Under the pieces are notes generated by a model. The model saw nothing but the letters and a program-made list of their open reading frames with translations, was not told the DNA's origin and ran no database searches. Shown here piece after piece: positions 37,807-50,167 of a DNA stretch of 64,000 nucleotides (positions are counted from its first letter, which is position 1; each line of letters begins with the position of its first letter). This DNA comes from Tieghemiomyces parasiticus (Eukaryota > Kickxellomycota > Dimargaritomycetes > Dimargaritales > Dimargaritaceae). Location: assembly GCA_027575765.1 (NCBI GenBank), contig JANBPT010000023.1, positions 48,094-112,093 on the forward strand, read 5' to 3'. The position numbers were made by a program, and so were the translations under genes.

Positions 37807-40800
37807 CTATGCCTTTTTCGCACCTAACCCGCCACCCTTCTTCAGCTTCTGTTCACGGTGTTGCTGGAGTTTCAGCTTACGCTCCTCGCGCCGCTGCTGG
37901 AGGGTAGACGCTGGCTTGATGCCTGACAAAGACGAGGTTTTCGGTGTGGTTATGGGAAGAAACGCACCGGTGGAGAAAAAATCGTCGTCTTTCACGGAGA
38001 CCCCGTTGTTCCCCGTCGATGCGGGCCCGGTTTGATAAGGGGCAGCAGAAGCACCAAAAGTGGCGAGTGGTTGGCGCGGAGAGGTGACAGGGGTGTCCCA
38101 GTCGGATGTATGACTGGACCCTGGTGTGGCCGCGGCTGCTGATGGCCAGTTACTCGCGTCGTCAACTGTAAAATCACCAATTGCATCCCAACCGTCACCG
38201 GCCACATCCGCATTTCCGTCGTCTGCCTTCATGGCGGCGGCAGCGGTAGGTGGTATGGTTTTTCGAGTCGTCGCAGGCTTGGCTTCCGTCACGTCCACTG
38301 GTGCTGTTGACGATAGAGAGGGCGTGGTCGGCGTACTCTGCGCGGCACCATGCGTGAGCGGCGCAGCGGTCATATTGGTACCCAATGCAGTGAGCCCGCG
38401 GGACAATGAAGATACTGCCCATCCACTCCAGCCCTCTTGGAGCGAGCCCTCGGACGGGACGCGGTCGGGACCGGCGTCAGTACCGGTCTTGGGTTGGGCG
38501 GTATCGGGCATGGCGCTCGCTAGTTTATCCACGGTGGCCAGAAGGTTCTGCACCGCTTTGAGCGCCTGGGTGCGAACCACCTTCTCTTGGTCAAGTAAAA
38601 CACTACAGGCGGCCGGCAGAAGACGGCCCGTTAGATCCTTGGCTTCGTGACGCGAACTGGTCGCTGCGACAGCCATGAGGGCGGCGCTGCGCGCGTGTGG
38701 GAAGGGGTCGCGTAGACCCCGTACGAGCAGTGGGCCCACCAGATCACGGTGTGTAACGTTCGACAGGTGGTTGTCCAACTTTCCTAAGCAGACGAGGGCG
38801 TTCGTCCGAATCCCAGGTTCACGATCTCCGGCCGCCCGGCCCAGCGCGTTGACCACATCGCCCTGCAGTGTGGATTTGGACAACTTAGGGGCCAATACCA
38901 GAACGGCCTTGACGGTCTGCTCTCGGATGGCGGGGGCTGCGTCGATGAATCCGGTCGCTATGTGCGGGTATATCACGTCGTTCACCGTGCGGTCGGCGAT
39001 TTTCGTTACGTACACACCTAGGTGCTCCAGGAGGCAAAATCGCAGTGCACGGTCGGGCAGGGCGAAGAGACGGATGAGTGTCGGAGTGATCGAAGTAACG
39101 AACTGATCCTCGTCCAGACGCTGGCCAATTTTAAGCACAGCTTGTAGGACCTGCGGGCCGCCTTTGCGCAGGACACGTGGGTCAAAAATCAGGATGAAAG
39201 GTGCACGCAGGAGATGAGTTAAGGTATAGATTACACGGAAAGGGTTAGGGCAATACGGCTAAACTCTAGTCCCAACCAGCCTTTTCTCGTTTGGACTAGA
39301 TGGGAGAGTGTGGTTAGTTAGAAACGGGCAAGGTCTTCCGTTAAATTTACCTGCGGCGAACTCCAAGGTCTTTAGCAGCTCAGGTAGCACCTTGTGAACC
39401 GAGAAAGAGATTGGAAAGGAATCCACGTGGGGGCCAAGTTGCCTGGTGGTCAATGACGTGGACGGATCGCAAAACCGCCGCAACAACGGCGCGGACAAGG
39501 TGGGTTAGATTGTGATGGCTTCGTTTTTCCGGCAGTTAACATTAAACAGCAACGCAAATCTATCTCGATGAGTTCCCGTGAGAGTACGTTGCGAGCTGTT
39601 CGATGAGCGACCTACCTGAAAAACTCGGCCTTCTCCCCGGCCTCTTTGATGCTCATATTCTCCAGAAATAGGTTGGTGTGGATAAACTCGTTCTCAAAGA
39701 ACCCGTTTGGGCGGGTTCCAGTCGTCAGGAACTGTGCCACCCGACCGCGGGCGGTAGGGCTGGGTAAGACAAGCTGCTTGTAGGCGCGCACCAGCGGAAC
39801 CGGAATGCAGCCGGGCTGCTCCAGATCGTCAGGACTGGTCAGCGGCTGATTATAGGATTCGTAGATTAGGGTTGCGAGCTGCCAGGCGTCGAGCGACCCA
39901 TTGTCGAGGGTAGCCCAATTCTGGTTGCGCACCTCGGGTGGCGCGTACGTTTGGATCTGTGGCAGCAGTCCATGGTAAGTCCTGATGATGGCCTCTGGTT
40001 CGGTCGGGCTACATAGCGTTTCCAGGCCGCCCAGGCGCCACTCCCCGGCCAGGGTAACGTAGACCGAGGCCGTGCGCAGGTTGCCGTGAACTAATTTGCA
40101 GTCGTCATTGAGAAACTTGACGGCTTGGGCGACCTTGTAGAGACCCCAGAGTGTCAGTTGGTCATCGCGGTGGTCCCGGAGGTGCTGGCGGAGGGGCAAG
40201 ACGGGGTTTGTGACAATGTAGATGGTGTCGGCGTTCTGGAAGGCGGGATGGTGGAAGGGAGGAGTGCAATAGTATAAGCCCACCATTATTTTACAACGTC
40301 ATGTTTAATACCGTAAGGCTGGAGCGTATTTGTTTAACCAAGGGGTTTGGTAGATCAGACTCAGGGCCATCCAACGGTGCGCGAGTACAGAGCTAGCGGC
40401 GCATACCCACCTCAACGCCGTCCAGGAACGTGAGCAAATTAGGATGCCGAATGGTTCGAAACCGCTTGTACGCATTCTTGGCGAGGGGCAGCAGCTCTCT
40501 GTGTTGGGCACTGTTGAAAACAAATATTGACACCTCACTTTGGTCTTCCTATCAGCGAGGAGGGTGAAGTAGAGGCGTAGAAAGCGGAGGTGCGGTGTGA
40601 TGTTGGTATTAGTCTCGTAGGTGGAGCGGTATTTCAGCTTCCGCCGGTGTCAAACTAAAATATTAATAATTGACGTGCTGGGTGTGCCGCCGCTAGTCGG
40701 CGAGCGGCAGGGGAACCGTGTGACACGCCGTCCGACGACAGGGCCAGGCCGTATGTCGTTGGTGCTAATTTACCCTTTTGGTTCCTTTGTGGAGGGTCCA

Positions 40801-40920
40801 GATGGCCTGGTCGTCTTGGTCGGCGACAGGTTCGCCCACGTGGTACGGAAAGCCCGGCGCCGGACCACCGAATCCGACGGTGGAGAGCGTGGAGCGCACC
40901 AGCCCGGAGAAGTAGGCCAT
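37807..40920 (-). CDS. SCY1: SCY1-like pseudokinase (SCYL1 / N-terminal kinase-like)
   Basis: Five exons on the minus strand: 40920-40774, 40548-40411, 40235-39616, 39442-39351, 39161-37807; 783 aa. Residues ~1-300 form a protein-kinase fold, starting IWTLHKGTKR and VSIFVFN, then RHPNLLTFLDG. The catalytic loop reads LVHGN instead of HRD and the DFG position reads LGGLE, so it is a pseudokinase, as in the family. NGFFENEFIHTNLFLENMSI marks the domain end. A HEAT-repeat block follows (AIREQTVKAVLVLAPKLS, IRTNALVCLGKL, DPFPHARSAALMAVAATSS), then an acidic/Ser-rich tail ending in Lys/Arg-rich coiled coil (LQQRREERKLKLQQHR). Family members work in Golgi-ER (COPI) trafficking and tRNA export. The third acceptor (aaag at 39162) is weak, but the joined sequence aligns with SCYL1. 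The gene is divergent from the acetyl-CoA transporter. Confidence 0.9.
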
Positions 40921-41963
40921 GGCTACTACGAAGCACGCTGTAAGTTACAGAATGGGTTGGCGAGAGGAATGGGGGTGGTGCTGTATAATGAGCAAAGTGA
41001 TCGGTTCAATGATGAATGGATAACGTATTAGCTGACACCAGTATGACATGGGCCGTTCCTCGAGCAGTAGGTCCGTGGGGAGGAATACGGGCTTGGTTAA
41101 GGGTAAACAGGTGGCCACGGCAATGTCTCTGCCCAGCCTACCCAGTTCGTCTGGGGCTTACCATCTGTAGGGGGGCGAGGTAGGCACCAGAGGGCCTTGG
41201 TGGTTTACCAGCTGGCACGGCGGGGATGTTCCCCCCCCCGCCAGTTGGGACCACAGGACGACACATTGCTGCAATGAGCGGGCAGAAGGTTCCGCCTGGG
41301 CCAGGCACACCGCAGCTGCGGCTAGCCGGTAGAGGAAAGGGACAACGAAGACACGTTGAACACCGCCGTTGGCCCCGATTGCCCCAAAGGACCGCCCGAG
41401 TTGAGGATCACCCCTGTCGCTCCCCTCCTTAGTCCTGCGCAGCTAAAGCCAACCGTTTACGCTCGATCGTTTGGCCTCTGTATTAGCGACTAGCAAGTCC
41501 GCTGGACCCCTCGCGCCGTACAATCGAACACCGTCCCCAGAGATGGGGTCGGCCTTGTAAGGCTAGCTCGGCACCAACGGTGCTCATAAAAGCACCGTGG
41601 CCTGCCCCCGGGACCATTAGCCTGGTCAACCGCTCGGTCATACTTCTGCCATCCGCTCCTTATCGTCACTTTCTGTGGCTTTTTTTTCTGGTACCGCACT
41701 CGCTGGCACACACCTACTCGCTCCATCTTTTTTAGTGTTACTACGAAACCATCAACCGCACAGTATCTCACTGGCGCCTAGTGCGTAACGTGTTCCTAAC
41801 CAGTCACCCGTCACAGCTACTTCCATCTGGACCCTGACTCCCGCGGCCGTCATACATCCTCACCCTCATCGATCCCATTGTCACCAATACCCTTGTACTA
41901 TTCCCCTCAAGGTCCATATAACTACCCATTTCTGTGTAGAATCCACCCCCCATCAGGCCCGCA
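40921..41963. promoter_or_regulatory. Divergent promoter region, SCY1 and acetyl-CoA transporter genes
   Basis: About 1 kb between divergent starts. C/T-rich just before 41964. Contains a run of nine C near 41230. Small open frames here match nothing. Confidence 0.35.
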
Positions 41964-43658
41964 ATGTCCAGCCCCGCTGACGTCCGGAAACGGATGCCCT
42001 ACGAGGAGGTGCCCGGGGAGGACCCGGCCGACAGTATACCCATCGCGACCTCCCCGTTAGCTGGTGCGCCGCTCCAGACCGCCGACGCCGCCTCCTGGCC
42101 CATGTCCTCGACTCAGCTTGCCGCCCCCGCCGCATCGGACAAGGCCGCGACGGTATCTACGCAGTCTGCCGCCGACGCCAGCGCGGTTCCCAGCAATTTC
42201 GTTAAGGACTGGCACAACATAGTGCTCCTGGTTGTGCTTTACCTGCTACAAGGCGTCCCTGTGGGCCTGGCCTTCGGCAGCATCCCGTTCCTGCTCAAGG
42301 CCAAGCTAAGCTACGCCCAGATCGCCGTCTTCTCGCTGGCCTCCTACCCGTACTCACTCAAGCTGCTGTGGTCGCCCATCGTGGACTCGCTATATGTGCC
42401 TTCGTTCGGCCGCCGCAAGACGTGGATCGTGCCCATTCAGTTGGCCATTGGCTTCCTCTGCCTCTGGCTTAGCACTACCGTCGACAGCTACCTGACCGAC
42501 CCGGCCCCGCACATGACCACCCTCACTCTGATCTTTTTGTCACTTGTTCTCCTCAGTGCTACCCAGGACATCGCCGTGGATGGCTGGGCCCTGACTCTAC
42601 TCTCCAAGGAGAACATGTCCTATGCCTCCTCATGCCAGACCATCGGCCTCAACACGGGCTTTTTCATGTCCTTCACCGTGTTCCTGGCCTTTAACTCGGT
42701 CGAGTTTAGTAACCGCTACCTCCGCAGCGTCCCCGGCGACGTGGGTGTCCTCCCCCTGGGCGATTACCTCTGGTTCTGGGCCATCATGTACTTTTTGGTC
42801 ACCCTCTATTTGGTTCTCTTCAAGGCTGAACAGCGTACTGACCCCGCCGAGGCCATGGGCGTCGCTGAAACCTATCAGACCATCTGGAGTATCATTCGCC
42901 TTCCGCACATGCGCCACTTCATCGCAATCATGCTGGTGGCCAAGCTGGGCTTCATTGCCAACGAGTCTGTCACCGCGCTCAAACTCCTCGAGAAGGGCTT
43001 CGGCAAGGAGGACTTAGCCCTCACCGTCCTGATCGACTTCCCGTTCCAGATCATATTTGGGTATTACGCCGCTAAGTGGAGTACCGGGGACAACCCCATG
43101 CGACCCTGGATCTACGCCTTCGTTGCCCGGCTCGTCCTGGCCGTCATCGACATGGTCATCGTGGCCTACTGCCCCACGGACGGCATTAGTACGGGCTACT
43201 TCGCCGTGGTGGTCGCTGCCACCGTCCTAGGCTCTTTCAGCAGCACCGTGCAATTCGTCAGCATCAGTGTCTTCATGACCAACATAGCCGACCCCATCAT
43301 CGGCGGCACCTACATGACTCTGCTCAACACTCTCAGCAACTTTGGCGGCACCTGGCCCAAATATTTTATCCTGGAGGCCGTCGACTACTTCACCGTGGCG
43401 ACGTGCAGTGTCCCGGACAAAGCCAGTAATGAATTTTCCTGTATCGATGAGGCGGGCAAGTCGCTCTGTGGCGAGCTGACCGGACAGTGTGTCACCGAAC
43501 GCGACGGTTACTACCTCGTCGGGGCCACCGGGATCGCCCTCGGTACCCTCTTCTTCTTTGGCTACATCTTGCCTGAGATCCGGCGGCTCGTCCGTATCCC
43601 TATCTCGGAGTGGCATCTCAAGAGTTCGAGGCCCAATGAGCTGGCCAAGGAGAAGTAA
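41964..43658 (+). CDS. Acetyl-CoA transporter, SLC33A1/AT-1 family
   Basis: Single exon, 564 aa, close to the human protein (549 aa). A ~78-residue polar N-terminus is followed by about 11-12 membrane segments of the major-facilitator fold. Family-specific stretches: LLQGVPVGLAFGSIPFLL in the first segment, YPYSLKLLWSPIVDS, FGRRKTWIVP, ATQDIAVDGWALTLL, GGTYMTLLNTLSNFGGTWP, and a Cys-containing lumenal loop before the last segment. These proteins import cytosolic acetyl-CoA into the ER lumen for acetylation of secretory proteins and glycans. The ATG at 41964 follows a pyrimidine-rich leader (gcaATGTCC). A polyadenylation-like AATAAA lies about 105 bases after the stop. Confidence 0.94.
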   Translation: MSSPADVRKRMPYEEVPGEDPADSIPIATSPLAGAPLQTADAASWPMSSTQLAAPAASDKAATVSTQSAADASAVPSNFVKDWHNIVLLVVLYLLQGVPVGLAFGSIPFLLKAKLSYAQIAVFSLASYPYSLKLLWSPIVDSLYVPSFGRRKTWIVPIQLAIGFLCLWLSTTVDSYLTDPAPHMTTLTLIFLSLVLLSATQDIAVDGWALTLLSKENMSYASSCQTIGLNTGFFMSFTVFLAFNSVEFSNRYLRSVPGDVGVLPLGDYLWFWAIMYFLVTLYLVLFKAEQRTDPAEAMGVAETYQTIWSIIRLPHMRHFIAIMLVAKLGFIANESVTALKLLEKGFGKEDLALTVLIDFPFQIIFGYYAAKWSTGDNPMRPWIYAFVARLVLAVIDMVIVAYCPTDGISTGYFAVVVAATVLGSFSSTVQFVSISVFMTNIADPIIGGTYMTLLNTLSNFGGTWPKYFILEAVDYFTVATCSVPDKASNEFSCIDEAGKSLCGELTGQCVTERDGYYLVGATGIALGTLFFFGYILPEIRRLVRIPISEWHLKSSRPNELAKEK

Positions 43659-43763
43659 AGTGGCAAAACTGAGGCGGCAGCCGGACTTGCCCCGTTAGTC
43701 CCGCCCTACTACCGGTGTCTTGCGCCGTGTATTCAGTATTTGAGGTCATTTGTCTTAACCAGA

Positions 43764-43769
43764 AATAAA
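43764..43769 (+). terminator. AATAAA polyadenylation-like signal after acetyl-CoA transporter
   Basis: AATAAA 106 bases downstream of the stop codon in an AT-richer 3' region. It is consistent with a 3'-end processing signal, but unproven. Confidence 0.4.
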
Positions 43770-43897
43770 AAGAGAAGGTCACCGCAATACAAGAGAGGTT
43801 CCTTTGGGGATTTATTAATCCACCTGTGATCTTGATGTATCAGCAGGTTTAGTCTTTAACCATTACTTAGGTTCAAAATCGATTATTTAGCAAGGCA

Positions 43898-46800
43898 TTA
43901 AAGGTGCGAAGACAACAGGTTGGGTGGGTGGCGGTCGGCCGGGTCAGCGCCTGCGTTGTCCTCCAATCGACCAAACACGCCCGCCGGATCCAGGATGGAC
44001 TTCCAAGGGCATACTTTCGCAATGGTCGCGAGCGGGGGGTCGGGGCAATCGGCCGGGGTTTTTATCATCCCCTCCGCGGGTAATACCCTGGTACTCGCCT
44101 CGCTAATGGCCCGGCAGACCGACCGCCATAACGTCAGATGGGCTTCCGGGAGGAAGGTCGCGGGTGGCGGGTCGCTACCTGGCGCTAAGGGCTGCAACCT
44201 CGGTGTCAACGTCGTCGAGGGACTTACAATCGGCTCGACTCTTGACTCTACTTTTTCTACGTTGGGGTCTTGGTTCACCTGTGCTGCACGGTCTTCGTTG
44301 GCGCCATCCGTGGCTGGCTCCGCTTCTCCTCTGTCCTCGTCCATGGCCCTTTCGATTAAATTCGCCATAGACCAGCCGAATGTTGATGACAAAGCCGCGG
44401 TGCTACCGTCGCCCCGCCCAGCGGTCAGTTCAAAGCTGACAAACGGCCGGCGTTCGAGCCCTTGTAGCTGCGTCTCGACAGTGTCCTGTATATGGGCGCA
44501 GGTGCTTAGAACGTCCGACCAGGGCACAGAACACGGCACCGTGTCCTATGGAATTAGAATACTCAGCGAGGTTTCCAATGTTGGTTAAGATAGGTTAGCT
44601 ATAAAATACAAAGGAGGGGAGAGGGTGAATGATCTGACGTCGATGTCATCCGATCGACTGCTCGCTTCCCACGTGGCTAGTCAAAAGCCTAGGTGGCGCA
44701 GCCACTTACGAGTATACAGTTATCGAGTAGGAGCTCTTCTTGAAGGGCAGGTTGCAGCTATCGTCGAAAGGAGATGGGCATTGCAGATCAGCTGCGGTTA
44801 GGAAATATAAGCGAGCCGGCCTCTCTGGCTTACAAATTACGAGGTTGCTCAAAATATAGAAACTAGAAACCTTTGGGCCTTGTTACGGCTTAACAGCCGC
44901 AAACATAATAATTACAAGGCACGTGTCCTACCTCGTGCCAGGCATCCACCCGTTCCCCAAGTTCCTCAGATGCCACGTAGCCGTAGAATGGTTTCACCGC
45001 ATTGATCACTTCGCTCTGTACGAACTTGAGCACGGGTTCGAATGACGACGCCAGGTGAACCCGTAGGATGGCGGCCCGTTCCGGTGTGAATCCGTGACGC
45101 TTGGCCAGGTAGAATGTCTCGGCGTGGCGGCACGCGCGCCGCAGCCACGTGTTAGCCGCACCTGGGGACCCTAGGCGTGACTGAGGAAATTCATGGACCC
45201 GGACGCGCTGCAGAGCAGGTAGATCCTGCTGGATCAACTGGTGGGCGCACCGGATACCGGCGGCCCAGCTAGGCAGGAGGACGGTGAGGTTGGCCGTCGA
45301 AGCGGGTAGCGGGGTGGCATGGAAACAGGCAGCAACGATGATACCGAGAGTGCCACGCTACGAACGGTGGGCGCAAGGTATCCGGTGCGGCAGAAGGGGT
45401 TAGCCCGGGAAAAACAATACCGGCGAGCTTGGCCTAGTCATTAACATTCGAAACGTGGCCGCTGCCTATGCGGCCCACCAAACGTGACTTACCGACCCGA
45501 TGAAAACCGCACTTAGGTCCTGGTCGGCCCGGTGGGTCATAGTGCCTACAATATTGGGGGCAGAAGGAGATTATAGTTTGGAGGATAATTAGCTACCATC
45601 TCACGGCATATAAAGGCGAAGATAGTCGATACATCAAACCTGGTATGCAAATATTCACAGGGCAACTCCCAGTTGTGTACTTACCTTTGGCAGTGACTGT
45701 AGTAAAGCTGTGCAGGGCCTGGCGCAGTGGCTCGCGGGAAGCGAGGTAACGATCGAACGTTGGTGATGCCAAGAGACCACCCACGGTGCCGGGGAGGCGC
45801 TGGTCATCGAAGCATTGTACGCAAGGTGTCATGAGAGGGAGGGTTTGGAAAATTAGGGCCAGCTGCTACTCCCCCTTGACGGATTTGCCCAGTCCTGAAG
45901 TCGGGATGCATTGCTTACAAACGAGTACCATGGTACTTTCAGCGTCGATGCCTGCCCAATCCTTATAACCCACCTGAAGATCAAATCCCGGCACATGTAG
46001 CGCGTGTTGCGCCAAGTGTGCCGCCAGGTCGCGGCAGGTCATGCTAATATGAATAGTTGAGCAGAAGGTGGATGGTAATACAGCCAACGTTTAAGTATTC
46101 ACGAAACAGTCGCACCTGCGATCCCTGGATGGCGCGTGGCGCCGTATACCTGGTACATACTTACCCAGCCTCGACTGTGATGGTCCGGTTCACGTCATTC
46201 AGCCGCACAATGCGGTGCAATCGTCGCAGATCGATGCAGACTACAGGCCGGGTGGTATCCCAGGAAATGGGACAGCGTTCTGAGCGATCACCCCTGCCTG
46301 ACCCCGCTGGCATGACCTGAACCCCGTGGTGCGTGGCTTGCTGGACCAGCACCTCCACCTGGCGACATGTGTCGGGTTGTAGGACAAGGTCCGGGACAAT
46401 ACCGAGAGGGCGGATCATAATGGCGGCCGCGAGCGGTTGGTGGAGGGCAGTGAGCACCGTCCAGGCCTCGACTGGAAGTGGCTGGGGCAAGGTGGTTCCC
46501 CGGTTTCTGGCCAAATGATGGACCAGGGTCACGATCAACTTGGCACTGGTATCGGGCAGCCCCTGGCTTAATTGCTGGCACCATATCAACCAGGTCCATA
46601 GACGAAGCAATCGCGGGACGGACTGCGTATACCGGAGCCGCGTCGAGTCGTCAGAGGTAGTGTAGGGCACGACCGTCCGCACGGCCTCCAGGAAGGGAAG
46701 CATGGCCTCGCTGGCAGGAAGCAGAGGCTCATCGAACCGTGTGATAAGGTCGGGAAGGACGGTCGCCAGCTCGCGAACCGTGGCGCGGCGTCCCTTGGGA

Positions 46801-47182
46801 GCTGACAGTGTCCCCGACAGATACCGCCGCCGCCAGGTGATCCGGCGGTCAGGGTCGGGTACTTGACCACGTCGTTCTAGACAAGGAAAGCGGTGGCGGC
46901 AATAATAAAGCGAATTCATCAGTAAAGCTCTGCTCCAGTGGCCGCGCAGTAGGTCGTATGAGCGACAGAATAAGCGTTACACATTCGCATGTAAGGCCTT
47001 CGTCGTACACATGGGCGTAAAAGCCTGTCATAGCTTAGACTTAGAAAGTTGCGACCCTAGCCAGGGCACGGGAGTTTTGGCCACATACCTGGCTCAAAGG
47101 GAAAGGACGGGTTACCGTGCAGCATTGGCTCCCGTAGTGCTGTTGGGGTCGATGCGGCAGCGGCGGATGTGACAGCGAACAT
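43898..47182 (-). CDS. AGPS-like FAD-linked oxidase with peroxisomal SHL tail, degenerate active site
   Basis: Seven exons on the minus strand: 47182-47089, 46876-46165, 46043-45974, 45799-45685, 45545-45493, 45357-44932, 44545-43898; 705 aa. The FAD-binding half matches alkylglycerone-phosphate synthase: RPLGIVPDLVLQPDTCRQVE, VVCIDLRRLHRIVRLNDVNR, TITVEAG, LPGTVGGLLAS, then LSAVFIGSRGTLGIIVAA. The C-terminal half also aligns (KRHGFTPERAA, DTVPCSVPWSDVLSTC, final SILDPAGVFG). AGPS exchanges the acyl group of acyl-DHAP for an alkyl group, starting ether-lipid synthesis in peroxisomes. Several key elements are missing here: the GGGTS flavin loop reads AGSGRG, the STRASGMKKN segment is replaced, and the His-His-His motif near the C-terminus is absent. 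The last three residues are SHL, a recognised type-1 peroxisomal signal; no type-2 signal is visible at the N-terminus. It may be a neofunctionalised or catalytically dead paralogue. A GlcD-type oxidase is the alternative family. Confidence 0.75.
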
Positions 47183-47883
47183 TGAAGTGGCAATGGGAGA
47201 TGCAGTCACGGCAGGTTAGGCTTCAGGGCAATGTAGACAAAATGGAATGGGCTGCGTTGGCAGATGCACGAAGTAGAGGCCCGCCCCCAGTGGTCACCCA
47301 AGCTGCAGGCATGGCCGGTACCTAGCGGACTGGGAACTGTTCATTCTATGCAAAGCATGTGTGTGGAGACCAGGTTCACGTGCCGCCCCCTCCCATCCTA
47401 CACGCCAACAGTCAACCCCAGTTATCGGCGTTATGCAAGAGGTAAGGTGCACAAGGTGGAGTACCGAAGCCAGAAGGTCCGCAACTTCCTGCTGGGCCCT
47501 GAAGCTCTGGCCGCGAAGGAGTTTGTGCGATGGGCTGGCTCCTCTAACATAGCTTTGGCTGCACCGCTCATCATCCGTATGGAGCCGAACTAGTCCGAGC
47601 GCCACTGTGACGTATCGGTAAGCACACCCTGCAGTTGACTGACCTGCCTAGGGAGAATGACATGGTTGGCCTAAACTGGCGGTTGGGGTGGGGGGGGCTA
47701 GGGAATCAGCGTCGTCACCCTAATGACCCGGTGGAACTTCCCTTTCGACTCACCCAATACTCTAGGACTCGCCCCCGAGAGTCCATTGCCCCGCATCTCA
47801 CTTTGCTCATTTCGGTTAAGCCGACCCTCTACCTCCCTTCCGCATTGCCCCATCCCACCCGGTCTGCTACCTACTCAGTCAAT
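47183..47883. promoter_or_regulatory. Divergent promoter region, AGPS-like and PHO13-like genes
   Basis: About 700 bases between divergent starts. C/T-rich in the last 200 bases before 47884. The 109-codon open frame within (47264-47593) has no family match. Confidence 0.35.
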
Positions 47884-49618
47884 ATGCAACCCCAGCCGCA
47901 GAAGCTTGTTAACAAGGAAGACTTTCACACTTTTGTCGACCAGTTCGATACCTTCCTCCTCGACTGCGATGGTGTACTCTGGCACGGTTCAGAGCTCATT
48001 GATGGGGTTCCCGAGACACTAGATTACCTGCGCAAACAAGGTAGGTTAGTGGCTAAATTTGGGGTCGCCGTGGCCGACAGATACTGCATTATCAATCAGG
48101 CCTGAGCAGGAACGATATCATTATGCTTCAACCATGCAAGAAAACGCCTCCGTCTCACCCAACGTACCCCTTTTGTATGTATTTCTCCGTATTAGGCAAA
48201 CGTATCATTTTCGTAACCAACAACAGCACCAAGTCCCGCCGCGCCTACACCAAAAAGTTTGAAAAAATGGGTATCAGCGCCAGTCCGGTAAGCAGGAAGG
48301 CTAACGTGCGCCAGCACCGTTAGTGTTTCGCCGTCGCTCAACATGAGCTGCGCTGGTCTGCCAGCCCGGACACCCGGAAGGCCTGGCTTACCCGATCATT
48401 CGCTGGCAACCTCGACCCCTCGACGTATAACTAGTTAACCGTCACCCTACTTCCCCCACTTTAATCTATTTAATATCACCAGGAGGAGATTTTTGGCTCG
48501 GCTTTCGCGACCGCCGTCTATCTCAGCAAGGTCGAGAAGCTAGAAGATGGAAAACGGGTGTTTGTTATCGGTCAGGATGGCATCAAGGAGGAATTTGCTG
48601 ATGTCGGCATTCCGGTGGCCGCTGTAGAGGTAAGTGATGAGATAAAGACTTCCTGGTGCGGGCCTGGTAATTGAGGGGTAGGCCTGCAGGGTTGGTAGCG
48701 GGCCCGAATTAACCCCGTCCAACGCACCTACCATACCTGATCCCTCTCCCTTCCTAATGCGGTCAATGTACAGGACGAGAACAAGCCCATGACCGACGAG
48801 GACTGGGCTAAAATCACGCCGGACGACAAGGTAAGCTATTTATCCCGGCCGTGCATCGAATTAATCCGACCGAGGGTGCCCTGCCTCAGCACGCGCGGTG
48901 ACCGTACCGAAATGTTTGGTTCGTTTAAACTCACCCAAACGACACCCCAACCTTACTTCCGCCACCCAACTTACCTGCAAACAGATTGGCGCCGTGGTCA
49001 TCGGCTTCGACACCCACATCAACTACCGCAAGTACGCCCAGGCCCACACCTACATCACCCGGGTGCCAGGTTGTCGCTTCATCGCCACCAACACCGATAG
49101 CACGTTCCCCGCCGCGGGAGCCCTCTTCCCAGGCACGGGTGCCCTGGTTTCCGTACTTCAGTCATCCACAGGACGCGACCCCACCATCATTGGCAAACCG
49201 CACTCCACCATGATGAATTGCATTTTTGAGAAGTACCAACTCGACCCTCAGCGCACCTGTATGGTGGGTGACCGGCTCAACACCGACATCCAGTTCGGTA
49301 TCAACGGTGGCACGTCAACCCTCCTGGTTCTCACTGGTAAGTTTGAGCTGGAAGGTGTTATATTCTCTACCTGTCACGTTCTGATGGCAGGTATGGTCGC
49401 TGGAAACCACTTCCCCACCCCCCTCCCCCCCCCTCTCACCACCTATTGAACTGACACTGATCCATGTGTCCCCACACTCCTCCCCGTCAACGTTACCCAC
49501 CTTTGCATTCATTACAGGTGTTACCAATGAGGCCCACCTGCACGAACAGCTACCGGAGGTCACGCCGACTTACTACACCCAAAGCTTTGGTGGGATCGGA
49601 TTGGCCGCGCAGCAGTAA
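47884..49618 (+). CDS. PHO13: HAD-type 4-nitrophenylphosphatase / phosphoglycolate phosphatase
   Basis: Six exons: 47884-48040, 48196-48287, 48483-48629, 48774-48830, 48985-49336, 49518-49618; 301 aa, as usual for the family. All four haloacid-dehalogenase motifs are present: DCDGVLW (nucleophile D27 and D29), [12 protein letters not shown] (catalytic lysine), and [10 protein letters not shown] (metal-binding aspartates). The C2-type cap domain lies between motifs II and III ([15 protein letters not shown]). Yeast Pho13 and mammalian PGP remove toxic side products of glycolysis such as 4-phosphoerythronate and 2-phospholactate, as well as phosphoglycolate. Magnesium-dependent, cytosolic. The start is the first ATG of the frame and precedes [20 protein letters not shown]. 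Confidence 0.94.
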
Positions 49619-50167
49619 GAGTTTTTGCGAGTGAGAGAAGGCACCTGCCTACCGGATTGTATCTGCTTTCCCAATGAAGGATATCCGGTTAGGGTTCCCC
49701 GACGTGGCCTGAGCTCATCAAGACAACGCCTTTGTTAATACGCTGGCATCCCCTCATAACAGTACATGGGAGCATGGCTCCTGCGATAATGGCTGGACCC
49801 GTCGACCTATTCTTCTATACTGTCCAAGTTTTGTCCCACACACACCATATTCTATCAGTCATACGATTCATCACCAATAAATGCGAGTCAATTTCAACCG
49901 CCATTACCCCTATTAGCCAGTCTCACATTCCGGGTTGCGGGAAGGCCAACTTCATTATCCGATTCAATGGTACACTAATGACATCCCTGGGGGAGGGCTT
50001 GCCTTCTCCCCTAGACACTTGAATCAAAGCTCTAGCCTAGATCTTACCCCCACATAGAATTGTTTTGGAAGTCAGGAAGCTTTAAAAAAAGCAGGGTGTG
50101 TATTGGGGAGGGGGAAGGTGGGGTTTGGAGGGTGCGTAAAGAGGAGGGGGTTGAGGAAAGAAGATAT
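49619..50167. other. Convergent 3' region
   Basis: About 550 bases between converging stop codons. AATAAA occurs at 49876-49881. No gene is seen. Confidence 0.4.
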
